Assembly: GCA_965601455.1 (NCBI GenBank) | Contig: OZ271831.1 | Location: 1,674,001-1,738,000, forward strand | Reading direction: 5' to 3' | DNA: 64,000 nt | Source of the DNA: JANQEU01 sp965601455 | GTDB lineage: Bacteria; Bacteroidota; Bacteroidia; Cytophagales; Cyclobacteriaceae | In this document: positions 24,991 to 34,219 of the stretch, in pieces | Numbering within the stretch: position 1 is the first letter of the stretch | Layout: the number at the start of each line of letters is the position of its first letter | Notes under the pieces: generated by a model | What the model was told of the DNA's origin: nothing | What the model saw: only the letters and a program-made list of their open reading frames with translations | Databases searched by the model: none | Made by a program: the position numbers and the translations under genes

Positions 24991-26061
24991 ATGGATACCG
25001 AAAACTTTGAATTTAAGTCATTACCCCGGCAGGTTTATTTTGGAAAAGGTAAAATTGAAAAGCTCACCGAACTCCTTACAGACTATCAAAAAGCATTTGT
25101 TGTAGTCGAAGAGAAACAAGAAGAGCAAATCAACCAATTGGAAGCATCAGTAGGCACAGACAAAGTAGTACGTTTTATGGAAGTCAGCCAACACGTACCA
25201 CAAGATCTTGTTTTAAAGGCTCGTCAATCATTGGAAGAGAATGAGGCAGATGTTTTGGTTGCGATAGGCGGTGGGTCTGCCATTGGGTTGGTAAAAGCGC
25301 TGGCGCTCGACAATGGGCTTCCCATTATTGCCGTCCCAACATCGTTTGCAGGTTCTGAAATGACCGACATTTGGGGTATTTCTGATCAGGGAAAGAAAAC
25401 TACTGGTCGTGACTTGAAAGTTCTCCCAGGACATGTGATTTACGATTCTGATATCACAATCTCATTACCGCCGAAGTTCGCGGCTATGAGCGCTATGAAT
25501 GCAATGGCTCATTTGATGGAAGCCGCATATGCCGTGGATATCAACCCCGTTACTTACACTGAAGTCATTTATGGTATAAAACAAATGATGATAGGCATGC
25601 ATGTAATGGCTAAGGAAAAACGCTTGACTAACAGCTCCAATAACCTTTTTCTGATGGGAGCCTTCATTGGAGGTAAGGCTCTCAGTGAGGTATCGATGTC
25701 AATACATCATAAGGCGGCCCATGTATTAGGTGGTTCATTCGGATTGCACCATGCCAAAGTACACACAGTGATGCAAGCGTATGTTCTAGAGCTATTGTGG
25801 CCATCATTAGTCAATAAAGTGAAAGAGGATATTAAAAAGTCAATGATGCATCCATACCCGCCGGCCGCATTAAAAGAAGCAGCCATGGCCATGGATTTAC
25901 CTCATACGTTAAGGGAAATTGGTTTCAGGGAGGAGGACATTGAGCGTGCAGCCGACATTATGATGGAAAAGCCGTATGAAGCACCAACTGAAGTGACCAA
26001 AGACATGTTAGTGAAGTTGTTAACAAACGCGTATAACGGAAAATTTACAGCAAATCACTAA
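24991..26061 (+). CDS. Maleylacetate reductase-like iron-containing alcohol dehydrogenase
   Basis: A type III alcohol dehydrogenase fold. 'VLVAIGGGSAIGLVKALALDNGLPIIAVPTSFAGSEMTDIWGI' is the NAD(P) site and the maleylacetate-reductase-type TSxAGSE loop. 'MNAMAHLMEAAY' and 'IHHKAAHVLGGSFGLHHAKVHTVM' carry the conserved His residues. In LinF/PnpE-type pathways this enzyme reduces maleylacetate to 3-oxoadipate. The stop shares an A with the next ATG (TAATG), and the esterase and ring-cleavage dioxygenase follow directly, which supports an aromatic role over a simple alcohol dehydrogenase. Confidence 0.88.
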   Translation: MDTENFEFKSLPRQVYFGKGKIEKLTELLTDYQKAFVVVEEKQEEQINQLEASVGTDKVVRFMEVSQHVPQDLVLKARQSLEENEADVLVAIGGGSAIGLVKALALDNGLPIIAVPTSFAGSEMTDIWGISDQGKKTTGRDLKVLPGHVIYDSDITISLPPKFAAMSAMNAMAHLMEAAYAVDINPVTYTEVIYGIKQMMIGMHVMAKEKRLTNSSNNLFLMGAFIGGKALSEVSMSIHHKAAHVLGGSFGLHHAKVHTVMQAYVLELLWPSLVNKVKEDIKKSMMHPYPPAALKEAAMAMDLPHTLREIGFREEDIERAADIMMEKPYEAPTEVTKDMLVKLLTNAYNGKFTANH

Positions 26062-26684
26062 TGCATACTTTAGAACAAACGCAATATCAGGGGGCAAGCC
26101 TTTCTGAAGCAAAAAAGGCGATCATCTTTATACACGGCAGGGGGGCAGACAGCCGCTCAATGATGCAACTGGCAAGGGCATTAGCACCTTCCCCGGATAC
26201 ATCATTGGTATATCCAGAAGCATCGGGAAACACCTGGTATCCCTTGAGTTTCATGGCACCTACAGAACAAAATCAGCCATTTCTTGACCAGGCTATATCG
26301 CTAATAGACCAATTGGTGGACGAGATAACAAAAAATGACATAAGCAGTGAGGAAATCTATTTCGTGGGGTTCTCGCAAGGATCTTGTCTTGCCTTGGAAT
26401 ATGCCAGTCGAAATGCCAAGAGATACGGAGGTGTCATCGTCTTTAGCGGTGGATTAATCGGCCCTGAGATCGATCGCTCTAAATACCCTGGTGACTTTTC
26501 AGGAACTCCCATTTTCATGGGCTGCAGTGATGTGGATTTTCACATTCCGCTCCAGCGATTGAAGGATTCAACAGAGGTATGCCAGGAGATGAATGCAGAA
26601 GTTGATTTACGTATTTATCCCGGCATGGATCACACCATTGTTCAGGACGAGGTAGAAGCAGCGATTAAAATACTAAATAAATAA
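26061..26684 (+). CDS. Phospholipase/carboxylesterase-family alpha/beta hydrolase (MhqD-like)
   Basis: A 207-residue cytoplasmic esterase. The oxyanion loop is 'IIFIHGRGADS', the nucleophile Ser in 'YFVGFSQGSCLALEYA', the Asp in 'IFMGCSDVDFHIPL' and the His in 'YPGMDHTIV'. It resembles MhqD, the esterase paired with the hydroquinone dioxygenase MhqO in Bacillus. Coupled to both neighbours: TAATG with the reductase, and a 1-nt gap to the dioxygenase. It may hydrolyse a ring-cleavage product or lactone; the exact substrate is inference. Confidence 0.88.
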   Translation: MHTLEQTQYQGASLSEAKKAIIFIHGRGADSRSMMQLARALAPSPDTSLVYPEASGNTWYPLSFMAPTEQNQPFLDQAISLIDQLVDEITKNDISSEEIYFVGFSQGSCLALEYASRNAKRYGGVIVFSGGLIGPEIDRSKYPGDFSGTPIFMGCSDVDFHIPLQRLKDSTEVCQEMNAEVDLRIYPGMDHTIVQDEVEAAIKILNK

Positions 26685-26685
26685 A

Positions 26686-27627
26686 ATGGATATAAAAGGA
26701 TTAGTAACCGGTTTGCATCATGTAACTGCAACCGTAAACGATGCTCAGGAAGATTACGACTTTTACACCAAGTTGCTTGGAATGAGACTCGTGAAAGAGA
26801 CGGTGAACTTCGACAATGAAAAAGTCTATCATTTCTACTATGGCAATGAATTAGGTACACCATCGACCATTTTTACGACTTTTCCATATAAAGGACAGGG
26901 TGTGAGACAGGGTGTAATTGGCACAGGTCAGGTACATACCACTTACTTATCTATTCCTATTGGTTCTGTAAACTTCTGGAGATCCAGACTTGAGGGATAT
27001 GGCATTTCTTTTGAAGAGATCAACTTGTTCGGAAACCCCAGTTTACTTTTTGATGATCCTTCTGGCTTACATCTTGGATTGGTAGAAAGCGAAGACCATA
27101 GAGAACCGATATGGTCAACAGAAGCAATCAATAAAGATCAATCAGTTAGAGGTATATTTGGAGTACTCCTGCTGGTGGAAGATGAGTCAGTAACTCTCGA
27201 CTTCTTGACGGAGTTTGGATACACTGTTTTGGAGTCTTCTAATGGAAATCACCTGTTATCTGCAGGTGAGGGAAAACCAGGGGATTTTCTAGTACTTAAG
27301 GAAGACAAGAGCAGTGTACGAGGTGTGAATGGCATAGGTACTGTTCACCATGTCGCCCATAGGGTTTCCGATGTTGAAAAGAGCATACAGATTAAAACCT
27401 TTGCAGAGAATCGCGGATTGAAGGTAACGGAACTGAAAGATAGAAAATACTTTAAGTCCATCTACTTCCGTATTCCAGGTGGAATACTATTCGAGGTTGC
27501 CACCGAAGAACCAGGGTTTGACGTGGATGAAACCAGGGAAAATTTGGGAACGGAATTGAAATTACCGGATTGGCAAGAACCGAATAGGGAAAGAATAGAA
27601 GCGAATTTGTTACCGTACAACCGGTAA
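26686..27627 (+). CDS. Ring-cleaving dioxygenase of the VOC superfamily (MhqO/LinE/PcpA-like)
   Basis: Two vicinal-oxygen-chelate halves in 313 residues. Start 'VTGLHHVTATVNDAQEDYDFYTKLLGMRLVKETVNFD' gives the first metal His. The second half holds 'TVHHVAHRVSDVEKSIQIK' (second His) and 'IPGGILFEVATEEPGFDVDE' (Glu). This 2-His-1-Glu pattern and the C-terminal 'LPDWQEPNRERIEANLLPYN' are typical of MhqO and LinE, which open hydroquinones between C1 and C2. With the upstream maleylacetate reductase it forms a short hydroquinone-to-3-oxoadipate route. No regulator (MhqR/LysR) is adjacent. Confidence 0.9.
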   Translation: MDIKGLVTGLHHVTATVNDAQEDYDFYTKLLGMRLVKETVNFDNEKVYHFYYGNELGTPSTIFTTFPYKGQGVRQGVIGTGQVHTTYLSIPIGSVNFWRSRLEGYGISFEEINLFGNPSLLFDDPSGLHLGLVESEDHREPIWSTEAINKDQSVRGIFGVLLLVEDESVTLDFLTEFGYTVLESSNGNHLLSAGEGKPGDFLVLKEDKSSVRGVNGIGTVHHVAHRVSDVEKSIQIKTFAENRGLKVTELKDRKYFKSIYFRIPGGILFEVATEEPGFDVDETRENLGTELKLPDWQEPNRERIEANLLPYNR

Positions 27628-27666
27628 TTGTGGCGTTTTTCCCTTTCCATTTTTAATCGCCGCTTT

Positions 27667-27674
27667 TATATTTG
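27667..27674 (+). promoter_or_regulatory. Bacteroidota -7 box (TATATTTG)
   Basis: An exact TAnnTTTG element 27 nt before the ATG at 27701. No clear -33 TTG stands at the usual distance, so the promoter call rests on the -7 box and position. Confidence 0.45.
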
Positions 27675-27700
27675 GTAAACATCTAATAAATGTCGTCCAA

Positions 27701-28849
27701 ATGAAAGCAACCAGCACCAGCTTCTTATTCATCGTAGGAGCCTTCGTATTTACCAGTCTACAAGCTCAGTCCATATACGAGGGGACCGTTGGGGGGAAAC
27801 AGATTTTTGATCTATACCTGTACAAAGGTGACCAGGTTACTTTCAACTATTCAGGATTTAAGAATGCTAAACTTAAGATCATCATGTCTTCCGTGGTCGA
27901 CCTGGGAGGCATTCCTATTCTTTCAGACAAGTTCGAGACTATTGATATAGGCGATCTAAATGACGGTCATACATGGGATGTGGAGTCCGAAGGGGGCTAC
28001 ACCTTTAACCTTAACCTTTCTGCTGTAGGAGATAGTTGGGCAATAACCCATAAATCGGGTGGTGCCGAAAAACCTATTCGCCCCTTGTGGATCAACGATT
28101 ACGAGTACGATCAGCATCGTAAGGATTTGTATCTGTTCAACAAAGAGCAATTGAGCACCATGAGATTGGTAGCTTCATTTAGGGAGCTAGCTACTCAGGC
28201 ATCAGGCTCCAAAGTTTTGGCAGAAGAAACGGTTCAGGTTACCGATTATACCGAAGACGCTTTTGATAACCTGGGCTCGTTGTCAGCAGATAATACCATT
28301 CAGGATCCTGATATGAATAGTGTTCAATTTTACTTTGAAGAGGGTGAAAAAATTACTATTCGATTTGAAGCCGATATGGCCCTGATCGGAAAAGACGATG
28401 CCGATATTCGAAAGAAAATTCAGCGTTTAAAGGACGACGAATTATTGTATATAAACTTCCGGGTGAAACCGATGGACTTTCATTACATGGAGCACAATGG
28501 TAGCGCCAGGTCCTACTTCCCGGTGGATTATGAACTCTCGCTTAATAAAGAATTCAAACTGGTTGATGAGGCCAATGGTTTGACAAAGGCAGTGGGTACC
28601 GAACCGTACAAATGGGTCTTCGAAAAGTCTTTTCTTGTAGGTACCAGTGGTTTTTACAGCATGTACCTGGCTACCTGGAATCCAAGTTATTGGAATCCGG
28701 AGGGGGGATATAAAATCACAGTTTCGGGATCGGATGGCAGCAAATCACGGCTGATCGAAGACTTCATACTTGCTTACTATTCAGAGTGGGGTCTGGAGTA
28801 TATCGTTCCTGCCGATTATATGGGAGAGGTCTCACAAAAGGGGAAATAA
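27701..28849 (+). CDS. Exported hypothetical protein, beta-rich
   Basis: Signal peptide ending 'SLQAQS', then 360 residues with beta-like alternation and several Trp/Tyr-rich turns ('WNPSYWNPEGGYKITVSGSDGS'). A middle segment 'FYFEEGEKITIRFEADMALIGKDDADIRKKIQRLKDDELLYINFRVK' is mixed. No family was recognised and no catalytic motif is visible. It lies downstream of the dioxygenase operon but has its own probable promoter at 27667. Likely periplasmic or surface. Confidence 0.65.
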   Translation: MKATSTSFLFIVGAFVFTSLQAQSIYEGTVGGKQIFDLYLYKGDQVTFNYSGFKNAKLKIIMSSVVDLGGIPILSDKFETIDIGDLNDGHTWDVESEGGYTFNLNLSAVGDSWAITHKSGGAEKPIRPLWINDYEYDQHRKDLYLFNKEQLSTMRLVASFRELATQASGSKVLAEETVQVTDYTEDAFDNLGSLSADNTIQDPDMNSVQFYFEEGEKITIRFEADMALIGKDDADIRKKIQRLKDDELLYINFRVKPMDFHYMEHNGSARSYFPVDYELSLNKEFKLVDEANGLTKAVGTEPYKWVFEKSFLVGTSGFYSMYLATWNPSYWNPEGGYKITVSGSDGSKSRLIEDFILAYYSEWGLEYIVPADYMGEVSQKGK

Positions 28850-28970
28850 AATCACCCTATACTGTATTTCAAGTAAAAGGATGTAACCCATATCAGGTAA
28901 CGGATATTTAACACTTCCACTGTCATGTTCAGCTAAAATATCACTAATATGCGGGCAATACATTTTAACC

Positions 28971-29519
28971 ATGCATAAATACGTACTTGCACTCCTGATG
29001 ATTATAGTTTCTGTTTGGGCCTTTGCTCAGAATAATGACACCTTTCTTGAAGTGGGAGCGGGATTTAATGCATCAAGAACTGAAATAGCTAATAAAGATC
29101 CATCTATGGCACTGGGAGTCCATGTAAAGGGAGGACTTCTAGTTTCAAGTGATGTAGCCTTGACATTAAAAATCCAACCGGCTGCTAAAGCCCACGGATT
29201 CTATGAGTTGGATGGTGCCGGAAGGTTTCGTTACGGATCAAATTTCATCATTAACAATTACCTGACCTTGTCAAAAATCAAATCTGGTAAGGACGTAACC
29301 TGGGATTACGGGTTGACCGGTTTGTTGATTTACGATGTAAGGTTTAATACGGCCACTCGAAGAGGTTCAACTATCCAAATATCTAATCATCGCATATTTC
29401 CAGGCATAGGGATAACGGGTGGCGCCCTAATCGACAGGATCAAGATTGATGCAGGATATTATCTGCCAGCCGACTTGTATACCGGCTTTCTGGGTCTTAG
29501 CGTAGGATACCGATTCTGA
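28971..29519 (+). CDS. Small outer-membrane beta-barrel protein
   Basis: Signal peptide 'MHKYVLALLMIIVSVWAFAQ', then ~160 residues of short amphipathic strands with the glycine-rich pattern of OmpX/PorT-like eight-strand barrels ('FLEVGAGFNASRTEI', 'GVHVKGGLLVSSDVALTLKI') and a Phe C-terminus ('LGLSVGYRF'). No specific family is clear. Separate from the upstream gene by 121 nt. Confidence 0.75.
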   Translation: MHKYVLALLMIIVSVWAFAQNNDTFLEVGAGFNASRTEIANKDPSMALGVHVKGGLLVSSDVALTLKIQPAAKAHGFYELDGAGRFRYGSNFIINNYLTLSKIKSGKDVTWDYGLTGLLIYDVRFNTATRRGSTIQISNHRIFPGIGITGGALIDRIKIDAGYYLPADLYTGFLGLSVGYRF

Positions 29520-29588
29520 CTGACTTAGGCATTGACTTTAGATCGAATTTTTCATCAACTTGGTCTGTTTTGTAAGTAAATTGAGTTA

Positions 29589-30794
29589 GTGAGAAAATCC
29601 GGATATGCAGATCTACCATTGCACAATGGCCGTGTTCCAAGATGGTTAGCCGAGCGCATGTCCAAACTGGGAGGTGCGGTTGTTGAGGCGATTGTATATG
29701 AGTACGGTAGGGAAGAAGTAATCAAGCGCTTGAGTGATCCTGCATGGTTTCAATCACTCGGTTGTGTTATGGGCATGGACTGGCACAGTTCCGGCATAAC
29801 TACATCCGTATTGGGCGCGCTTAAGTCAGCAATTTCACCGATATCCAGCGAACTTGGGATCTACATCTGTGGCGGTCGCGGCAAGCATTCCCGAAAAACT
29901 CCTGAAGAACTTTTACGGATTGCAGATAAAACCGGTTTAGATGGAAAACAGCTGGTACGAAGCAGTAGGCTTTCGGCCAAAGTAGACAATACTGCAGTAC
30001 AAGATGGGTTTCAGATATACCTTCATTCATTTGTACTCAGTGTTGACGGAGAGTGGGCAGTTGTTCAGCAGGGAATGAATGCTGATTCCGGTTACGCACG
30101 AAGATATCACTGGCATTCCTCGGAATTCAAAAAATTTACAGAGACACCGCACACCTTTATCTATGGTCAGAATCAAGGACAGATCCTGAATTTAACGGAC
30201 AAAGAGGCCTCTAAGACTAAAGAAAAAATCATGGAGATTGCATTGAGTCCTCAGGAATCCATGATTCGAGAGATCAGGAATATTCGGCTTCCTGCTCATC
30301 ATGATGTTCGTCAGGAGAATGTTGATATCAAAAGGTTGGGAACAGTATTGGCTTTGGCCAAAGAGTTACCAAAGCAGGATTTTGAAGAGCTGCTATTGGT
30401 GCAGGGCCTTGGTCCCAGGACACTACAGTCATTGACTCTGGTCAGTGAAGTGATTTATGGAACACCTTCAAGGTTCTCCGATCCGGCTCGATTCAGTTTC
30501 GCTCATGGAGGAAAGGATGGACATCCGTTTCCCGTACCAACAAAAGTTTACGATGAAAGTATCCAGGTATTAAAGACGGCTGTAGATAAAGCCAAAATGG
30601 GCCAATCCGATAAGCTAAAGGCGATCAATGCTTTGAACAAAGCTGCTGTTCAGATGGAAAAAGACTTTGTTCCTAATGGCGACATTCAGGATGTTATTGA
30701 ACAGGAACGCAAAGACTCATGGAAGTATGGTGGCAAGACAGTGAATGGAGATGAGAAGCCACCAGGAGTTGTTCAGGGACGGCTTTTTGATTGA
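29589..30794 (+). CDS. DUF763 domain-containing protein
   Basis: A 401-residue cytoplasmic protein with a GTG start. The N-terminus 'KSGYADLPLHNGRVPRWLAERMSKLG' and 'FQSLGCVMGMDWHSSGITTSVLGALK' are hallmark stretches of DUF763, as is 'LPAHHDV' and the helix-hairpin-helix-like 'LLLVQGLGPRTLQSLTLVSEVIYG', which suggests DNA binding. DUF763 occurs in archaea, thermophiles and some Bacteroidota; no activity is established. It stands alone, followed by a PadR operator region. Confidence 0.88.
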   Translation: MRKSGYADLPLHNGRVPRWLAERMSKLGGAVVEAIVYEYGREEVIKRLSDPAWFQSLGCVMGMDWHSSGITTSVLGALKSAISPISSELGIYICGGRGKHSRKTPEELLRIADKTGLDGKQLVRSSRLSAKVDNTAVQDGFQIYLHSFVLSVDGEWAVVQQGMNADSGYARRYHWHSSEFKKFTETPHTFIYGQNQGQILNLTDKEASKTKEKIMEIALSPQESMIREIRNIRLPAHHDVRQENVDIKRLGTVLALAKELPKQDFEELLLVQGLGPRTLQSLTLVSEVIYGTPSRFSDPARFSFAHGGKDGHPFPVPTKVYDESIQVLKTAVDKAKMGQSDKLKAINALNKAAVQMEKDFVPNGDIQDVIEQERKDSWKYGGKTVNGDEKPPGVVQGRLFD

Positions 30795-30830
30795 GTTTTA
30801 ACCGATCCTCACTTCGAAATTTCGAATTAG

Positions 30831-30890
30831 TTACTAAAAAACCGAACATATCACTCACATCTCCCGTATATTTGTTCGGTATTTTAGTAA
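30831..30890. promoter_or_regulatory. Long inverted repeat over the PadR promoter, probable operator
   Basis: Left arm 30831-30848 and right arm 30873-30890 match in 17 of 18 positions as an inverted repeat (right arm read on the minus strand: TTACTAAAATACCGAACA), with 24 nt between. The right arm overlaps a TATATTTG -7 box (30867-30874) and ends 6 nt before the PadR ATG at 30897. Position argues for autoregulation by that PadR protein. Confidence 0.65.
30867..30874 (+). promoter_or_regulatory. Bacteroidota -7 box (TATATTTG) of the PadR-permease unit
   Basis: Exact TAnnTTTG, 22 nt before the PadR start and partly inside the right arm of the inverted repeat, so a repressor bound there would occlude it. 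Confidence 0.55.
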
Positions 30891-30896
30891 GTAATT

Positions 30897-31223
30897 ATGA
30901 AAGACCACAAACTCGGCGAATTCGAAGAAATCATATTAATCGTAGTCGGCATTCTGGATGATAGTGCCTACGCCTACCGGATTACGGAGGAATACAAATC
31001 TCAATCGGGTAGAAATGTATCTATCGGCTCAGTGCATTCAACCCTAGAACGCTTGCTTCAGAAGGGTTTTTTGACCTCAGAAGTAAGTCAGCCTAGTGCT
31101 ACAAGGGGAGGAAGAAGGAAGAGAATATACAGCATAACAGCCGAGGGTGAGAAGATGCTTCGGACGATCAGGGATTTTCGGATATCGCTTTGGAATCAGT
31201 TTCCTGGTTTAGCAATCAAATAA
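30897..31223 (+). CDS. PadR-family transcriptional regulator
   Basis: 108 residues. 'LGEFEEIILIVVGILDDSAYAYRITEEYKSQSGRNVSIGSVHSTLERLLQKGFLTSEVSQPSATRGGRRKRIYSITAEGEKMLRTIRDFR' is a complete PadR winged helix. It resembles the PadR at 63610 closely (shared 'LGEFEEI', 'IGxVHSxLxRLxxKGFL', 'RGGRxKRI'), more than the one at 12464. It probably represses its own operon with the permease that starts 7 nt downstream. Confidence 0.95.
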   Translation: MKDHKLGEFEEIILIVVGILDDSAYAYRITEEYKSQSGRNVSIGSVHSTLERLLQKGFLTSEVSQPSATRGGRRKRIYSITAEGEKMLRTIRDFRISLWNQFPGLAIK

Positions 31224-31229
31224 AACGAC

Positions 31230-33881
31230 TTGGATAAGAAGCCTCAAATTCCACCACAGTTAGCCGAATGGCTCCTTAAGACCTTCATTCGAGAGGACTT
31301 TAAAGAAGATGTCCTCGGAGATCTGGATGAGAGTTTTCAGGATAACATTCAAGAGCACAGTGTTTTCATCGCCCGACTAAAGTACTGGTACCAGGTCATC
31401 AATTACTTACGACCATTTGCAGTTACGTCATCAAAAACTCAAAATAAACTATCCATGTTACGACATTTCTTCAAACTATCCTGGCGAAACATTAAAAGAA
31501 ACAAAGGTTTCTCCGCCATAGAGATTGGAGGCTTTGCCATAGCCATAGCCGCCTGCATACTGATCTTTCTGTACGTCAGCAATCAAACCAGTTACGACAC
31601 TCATTATGAAAACGAAGATCGTATCTACCGTTTGGTGAATCGGTGGTCACAAGACGGTGATCTCGGGTATTGGTCGAACGTACATGGTCCCCTGAAGGAA
31701 GTTATGGAAGATAATGTCCCGGAGATGGAAAAAGTAGCCCGGGTCGTGCTGTGGTCCTGGGGAAATGCAGGGGAAAACCATGTGAGAAAAACCGACTCCG
31801 ACTTCAATAACTATCACGATGGTTTCATCTATGCGGACCCGGAACTACTGGAAATTCTTGAGGTTTCAATGGTTTATGGTTCCCGAGAAGAGGCACTGGC
31901 AAGCCCCAACAGCATGGTGATCTCCAAAAGAATAGCCGATCTGTACTATCCAAATAGCAATCCGATTGGAAAACAACTGATCCTCAACGATGACCCCAAA
32001 TCGGTTTTCGCCATTGGTGGGGTGATGAAGGAAATGCCGGTAAACATGCATCTTCAAAGTGACTTTATCTTAACGCTTTTTGAGAGAAAGTCAGGTCCTG
32101 GTACCAGCGGATGGTGCTGCACAAATTACAACATGTATGTACGTCTGACTCCTGGAGTCGACAAAAATTTTGTGGAGGAGAAGACGGGTAAGATCCGAAA
32201 TACTTTCGTCATCGAAAGACTTCGAGAGATCGGTTCTTCAGGTGTGGAAGAAGAGCTAAGGTATCAAAGCTACTACCTGCAACCCGTAAAGAACGTTTTT
32301 CTCAATCCTGAAAAAGTATCCGATGATATTTTACATGGATCCAGCGGATTGGTTTGGATTTTTAGCGTTACTGCCATAATTGTATTAATACTTGCGTCCG
32401 TCAACTTTGTGAATATGGCGAATGCCAGGGCAATCAAGCGGGCGAAAGAGGTCGGACTCCTCAAGGTGGTTGGATCCGTGCGATCTAACCTGATCTTTCA
32501 ATATCTGACTGAATCGATCATGTACTGCTTCTTCTCTGTTGTTTTGGGGATTCTTCTTGCGTGGGCGTTAGTCGGTTTCTTTAATGAATTGACCGGAATC
32601 ACTCATACCATGCCATGGTTTACGTGGTGGTTCATGCCTGCCTTGGTTGGTTTAGCTGTATTGATCGGTGTGCTCGCCGGATTATATCCCGCAATTTATC
32701 TTTCAGGATTTCAGCCGGTAGACGTGCTCAAGGGTGAGGTAAAAAAGGGACGTAAAGCTTCCTTTATGAGAAACACACTGGTCATATTTCAGTTTACTGC
32801 AACCATCATCCTGATTGTCTCGGCATTAGTGATGCAGAGTCAGTTTAGGTTTCTAATGGGTAAATCACTGGGATATGAAAAGACCCAGGTGGTTCATATT
32901 CATGGCCTTGAGACGATGCAGGAATCTGAAAAGATTGCATTTAAGAATTCACTCATCAAGGAGACCAGTATTCTGGACGTAACAATAAGTGACTACTTAC
33001 CGGTAGAAGGCTCAGCCATACACAATCGATCCTACTGGAAGCAGGATAGAAGAAATCTTGACAACGGGGTAGAAGCTGCCAGATGGGCGGTTGACGAAGA
33101 TTACCTGAATACTTTCGGTATTCAACTTAATTCGGGACGGAATTTCAGACCTGGTGAATCGGATCAAACGTCATTGATCATCAATGAGAGCATGGCTGAA
33201 GTGCTAGGATTGGAGGATCCGGTGGGTGCTCAATTGATCGATATGTTTGATAACAGGCACACGATTATTGGAGTGGTGGAAGACTTTCATTTTGAGTCGA
33301 TGTTGCTGGACATCCGTCCTCTGGTATTTGTTTATGGCTACGGGCAGGGCACACTTTCATTAAAGCTTGATGCCATTAAAGCAAATACTGGATTAGCAAC
33401 AGTCGAGAGCGTATGGGGTCGCTTTAAGCCCAATCAAAATATTCGTTATTCATTTTTGGAAGATCGCTTCGCACGTATGTATGATACACTCAACAGGGCA
33501 CGGAACATATTTGTGATTTTTGCGATCCTGTCCATCACCATTGCCTGCCTGGGGCTGTTTGCACTATCGGTTTATATGATCGAACAACGAACCAAGGAGA
33601 TTACCATTCGAAAAGTGCTAGGGGCTAATACCGGGAGACTATTCACTCACGTGACATTCGATTTTATAAAGTTGGTAATTATCGCCATGGTGATAGCAAT
33701 CCCTATTTCGTGGAAATTGATGGAGTTCTTTCTTGAGGACATGGCCAGCAGGATCTCCCTGACCTGGGAGCTGTTTACGCTAGCTGGTTTGATGGCCATA
33801 GCAATTGCAATCGCTACCGTGGGCTATGAATCTCTGAAAGCTGCGCTCGCGAATCCCGCAAGAAACTTGAGAAGTGAGTAA
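31230..33881 (+). CDS. FtsX/MacB-type ABC permease with prefix domain
   Basis: Starts with TTG, 7 nt after the PadR stop; no better start is near. The prefix 'PPQLAEWLLKTFIREDFKEDVLGDLDESFQDNIQE...ARLKYWYQVINYLRPF' matches that of the permease at 60971. Then TM, MacB-like core, 'RAKEVGLLKVVGSVRSNLIFQYLTESIMYC', three helices, second core with 'IIGVVEDFHFESM', and 'KEITIRKVLGANTGRLFTHV' before the last helices, ending 'NPARNLRSE'. 883 residues. The ATPase partner must come from elsewhere. Likely a PadR-controlled envelope stress or export function. Confidence 0.93.
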   Translation: MDKKPQIPPQLAEWLLKTFIREDFKEDVLGDLDESFQDNIQEHSVFIARLKYWYQVINYLRPFAVTSSKTQNKLSMLRHFFKLSWRNIKRNKGFSAIEIGGFAIAIAACILIFLYVSNQTSYDTHYENEDRIYRLVNRWSQDGDLGYWSNVHGPLKEVMEDNVPEMEKVARVVLWSWGNAGENHVRKTDSDFNNYHDGFIYADPELLEILEVSMVYGSREEALASPNSMVISKRIADLYYPNSNPIGKQLILNDDPKSVFAIGGVMKEMPVNMHLQSDFILTLFERKSGPGTSGWCCTNYNMYVRLTPGVDKNFVEEKTGKIRNTFVIERLREIGSSGVEEELRYQSYYLQPVKNVFLNPEKVSDDILHGSSGLVWIFSVTAIIVLILASVNFVNMANARAIKRAKEVGLLKVVGSVRSNLIFQYLTESIMYCFFSVVLGILLAWALVGFFNELTGITHTMPWFTWWFMPALVGLAVLIGVLAGLYPAIYLSGFQPVDVLKGEVKKGRKASFMRNTLVIFQFTATIILIVSALVMQSQFRFLMGKSLGYEKTQVVHIHGLETMQESEKIAFKNSLIKETSILDVTISDYLPVEGSAIHNRSYWKQDRRNLDNGVEAARWAVDEDYLNTFGIQLNSGRNFRPGESDQTSLIINESMAEVLGLEDPVGAQLIDMFDNRHTIIGVVEDFHFESMLLDIRPLVFVYGYGQGTLSLKLDAIKANTGLATVESVWGRFKPNQNIRYSFLEDRFARMYDTLNRARNIFVIFAILSITIACLGLFALSVYMIEQRTKEITIRKVLGANTGRLFTHVTFDFIKLVIIAMVIAIPISWKLMEFFLEDMASRISLTWELFTLAGLMAIAIAIATVGYESLKAALANPARNLRSE

Positions 33882-33925
33882 GATCTTGAAGAGACATTGA
33901 ATATATCCTGTTTGTCCTGTCAGAT

Positions 33926-34219
33926 TTAATTCTTTCTGTTCCCGAATTTTTTGCCAACGGTCACAACTAGCATCACCAATGGGAAAAGGACAAGGATTTC
34001 AAAAAGTGAGAGGAAGTCAAAAAAGTAATTCAACAGGGTGAGCAAAAAGATTAATGCTACCGACAAGCTCCATACTTGTTTATCCCTTGTAAAAAACATG
34101 ATAATAATATAATAAATAACGTAATTAATGATGTGAGTTTCCTCGAATACAATGCGTCCGGTAATGTGAAGTTCGTTATTGTAAAATCGAATGCTGACTG
34201 GTAAATTATCTTTCTTAAG
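33926..34219 (-). pseudogene. Small membrane-protein gene lacking a start, probably decayed
   Basis: On the minus strand a frame stays open for 97 codons to the stop at 33926, reading '...NELHITGRIVFEETHIIN', two hydrophobic segments and a basic end 'VGKKFGNRKN'. It has protein-like composition throughout, but no ATG, GTG or TTG before codon 41 (ATG at 34099, no ribosome site). Upstream of the TGA at 34220-34222 another frame continues ('SYEDIFSPKRITDLRK'), as if one base were lost or gained. Either a frameshifted remnant or a 57-residue membrane peptide from 34099. Fills most of the 427-nt gap between permease and FecR genes. Confidence 0.35.
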
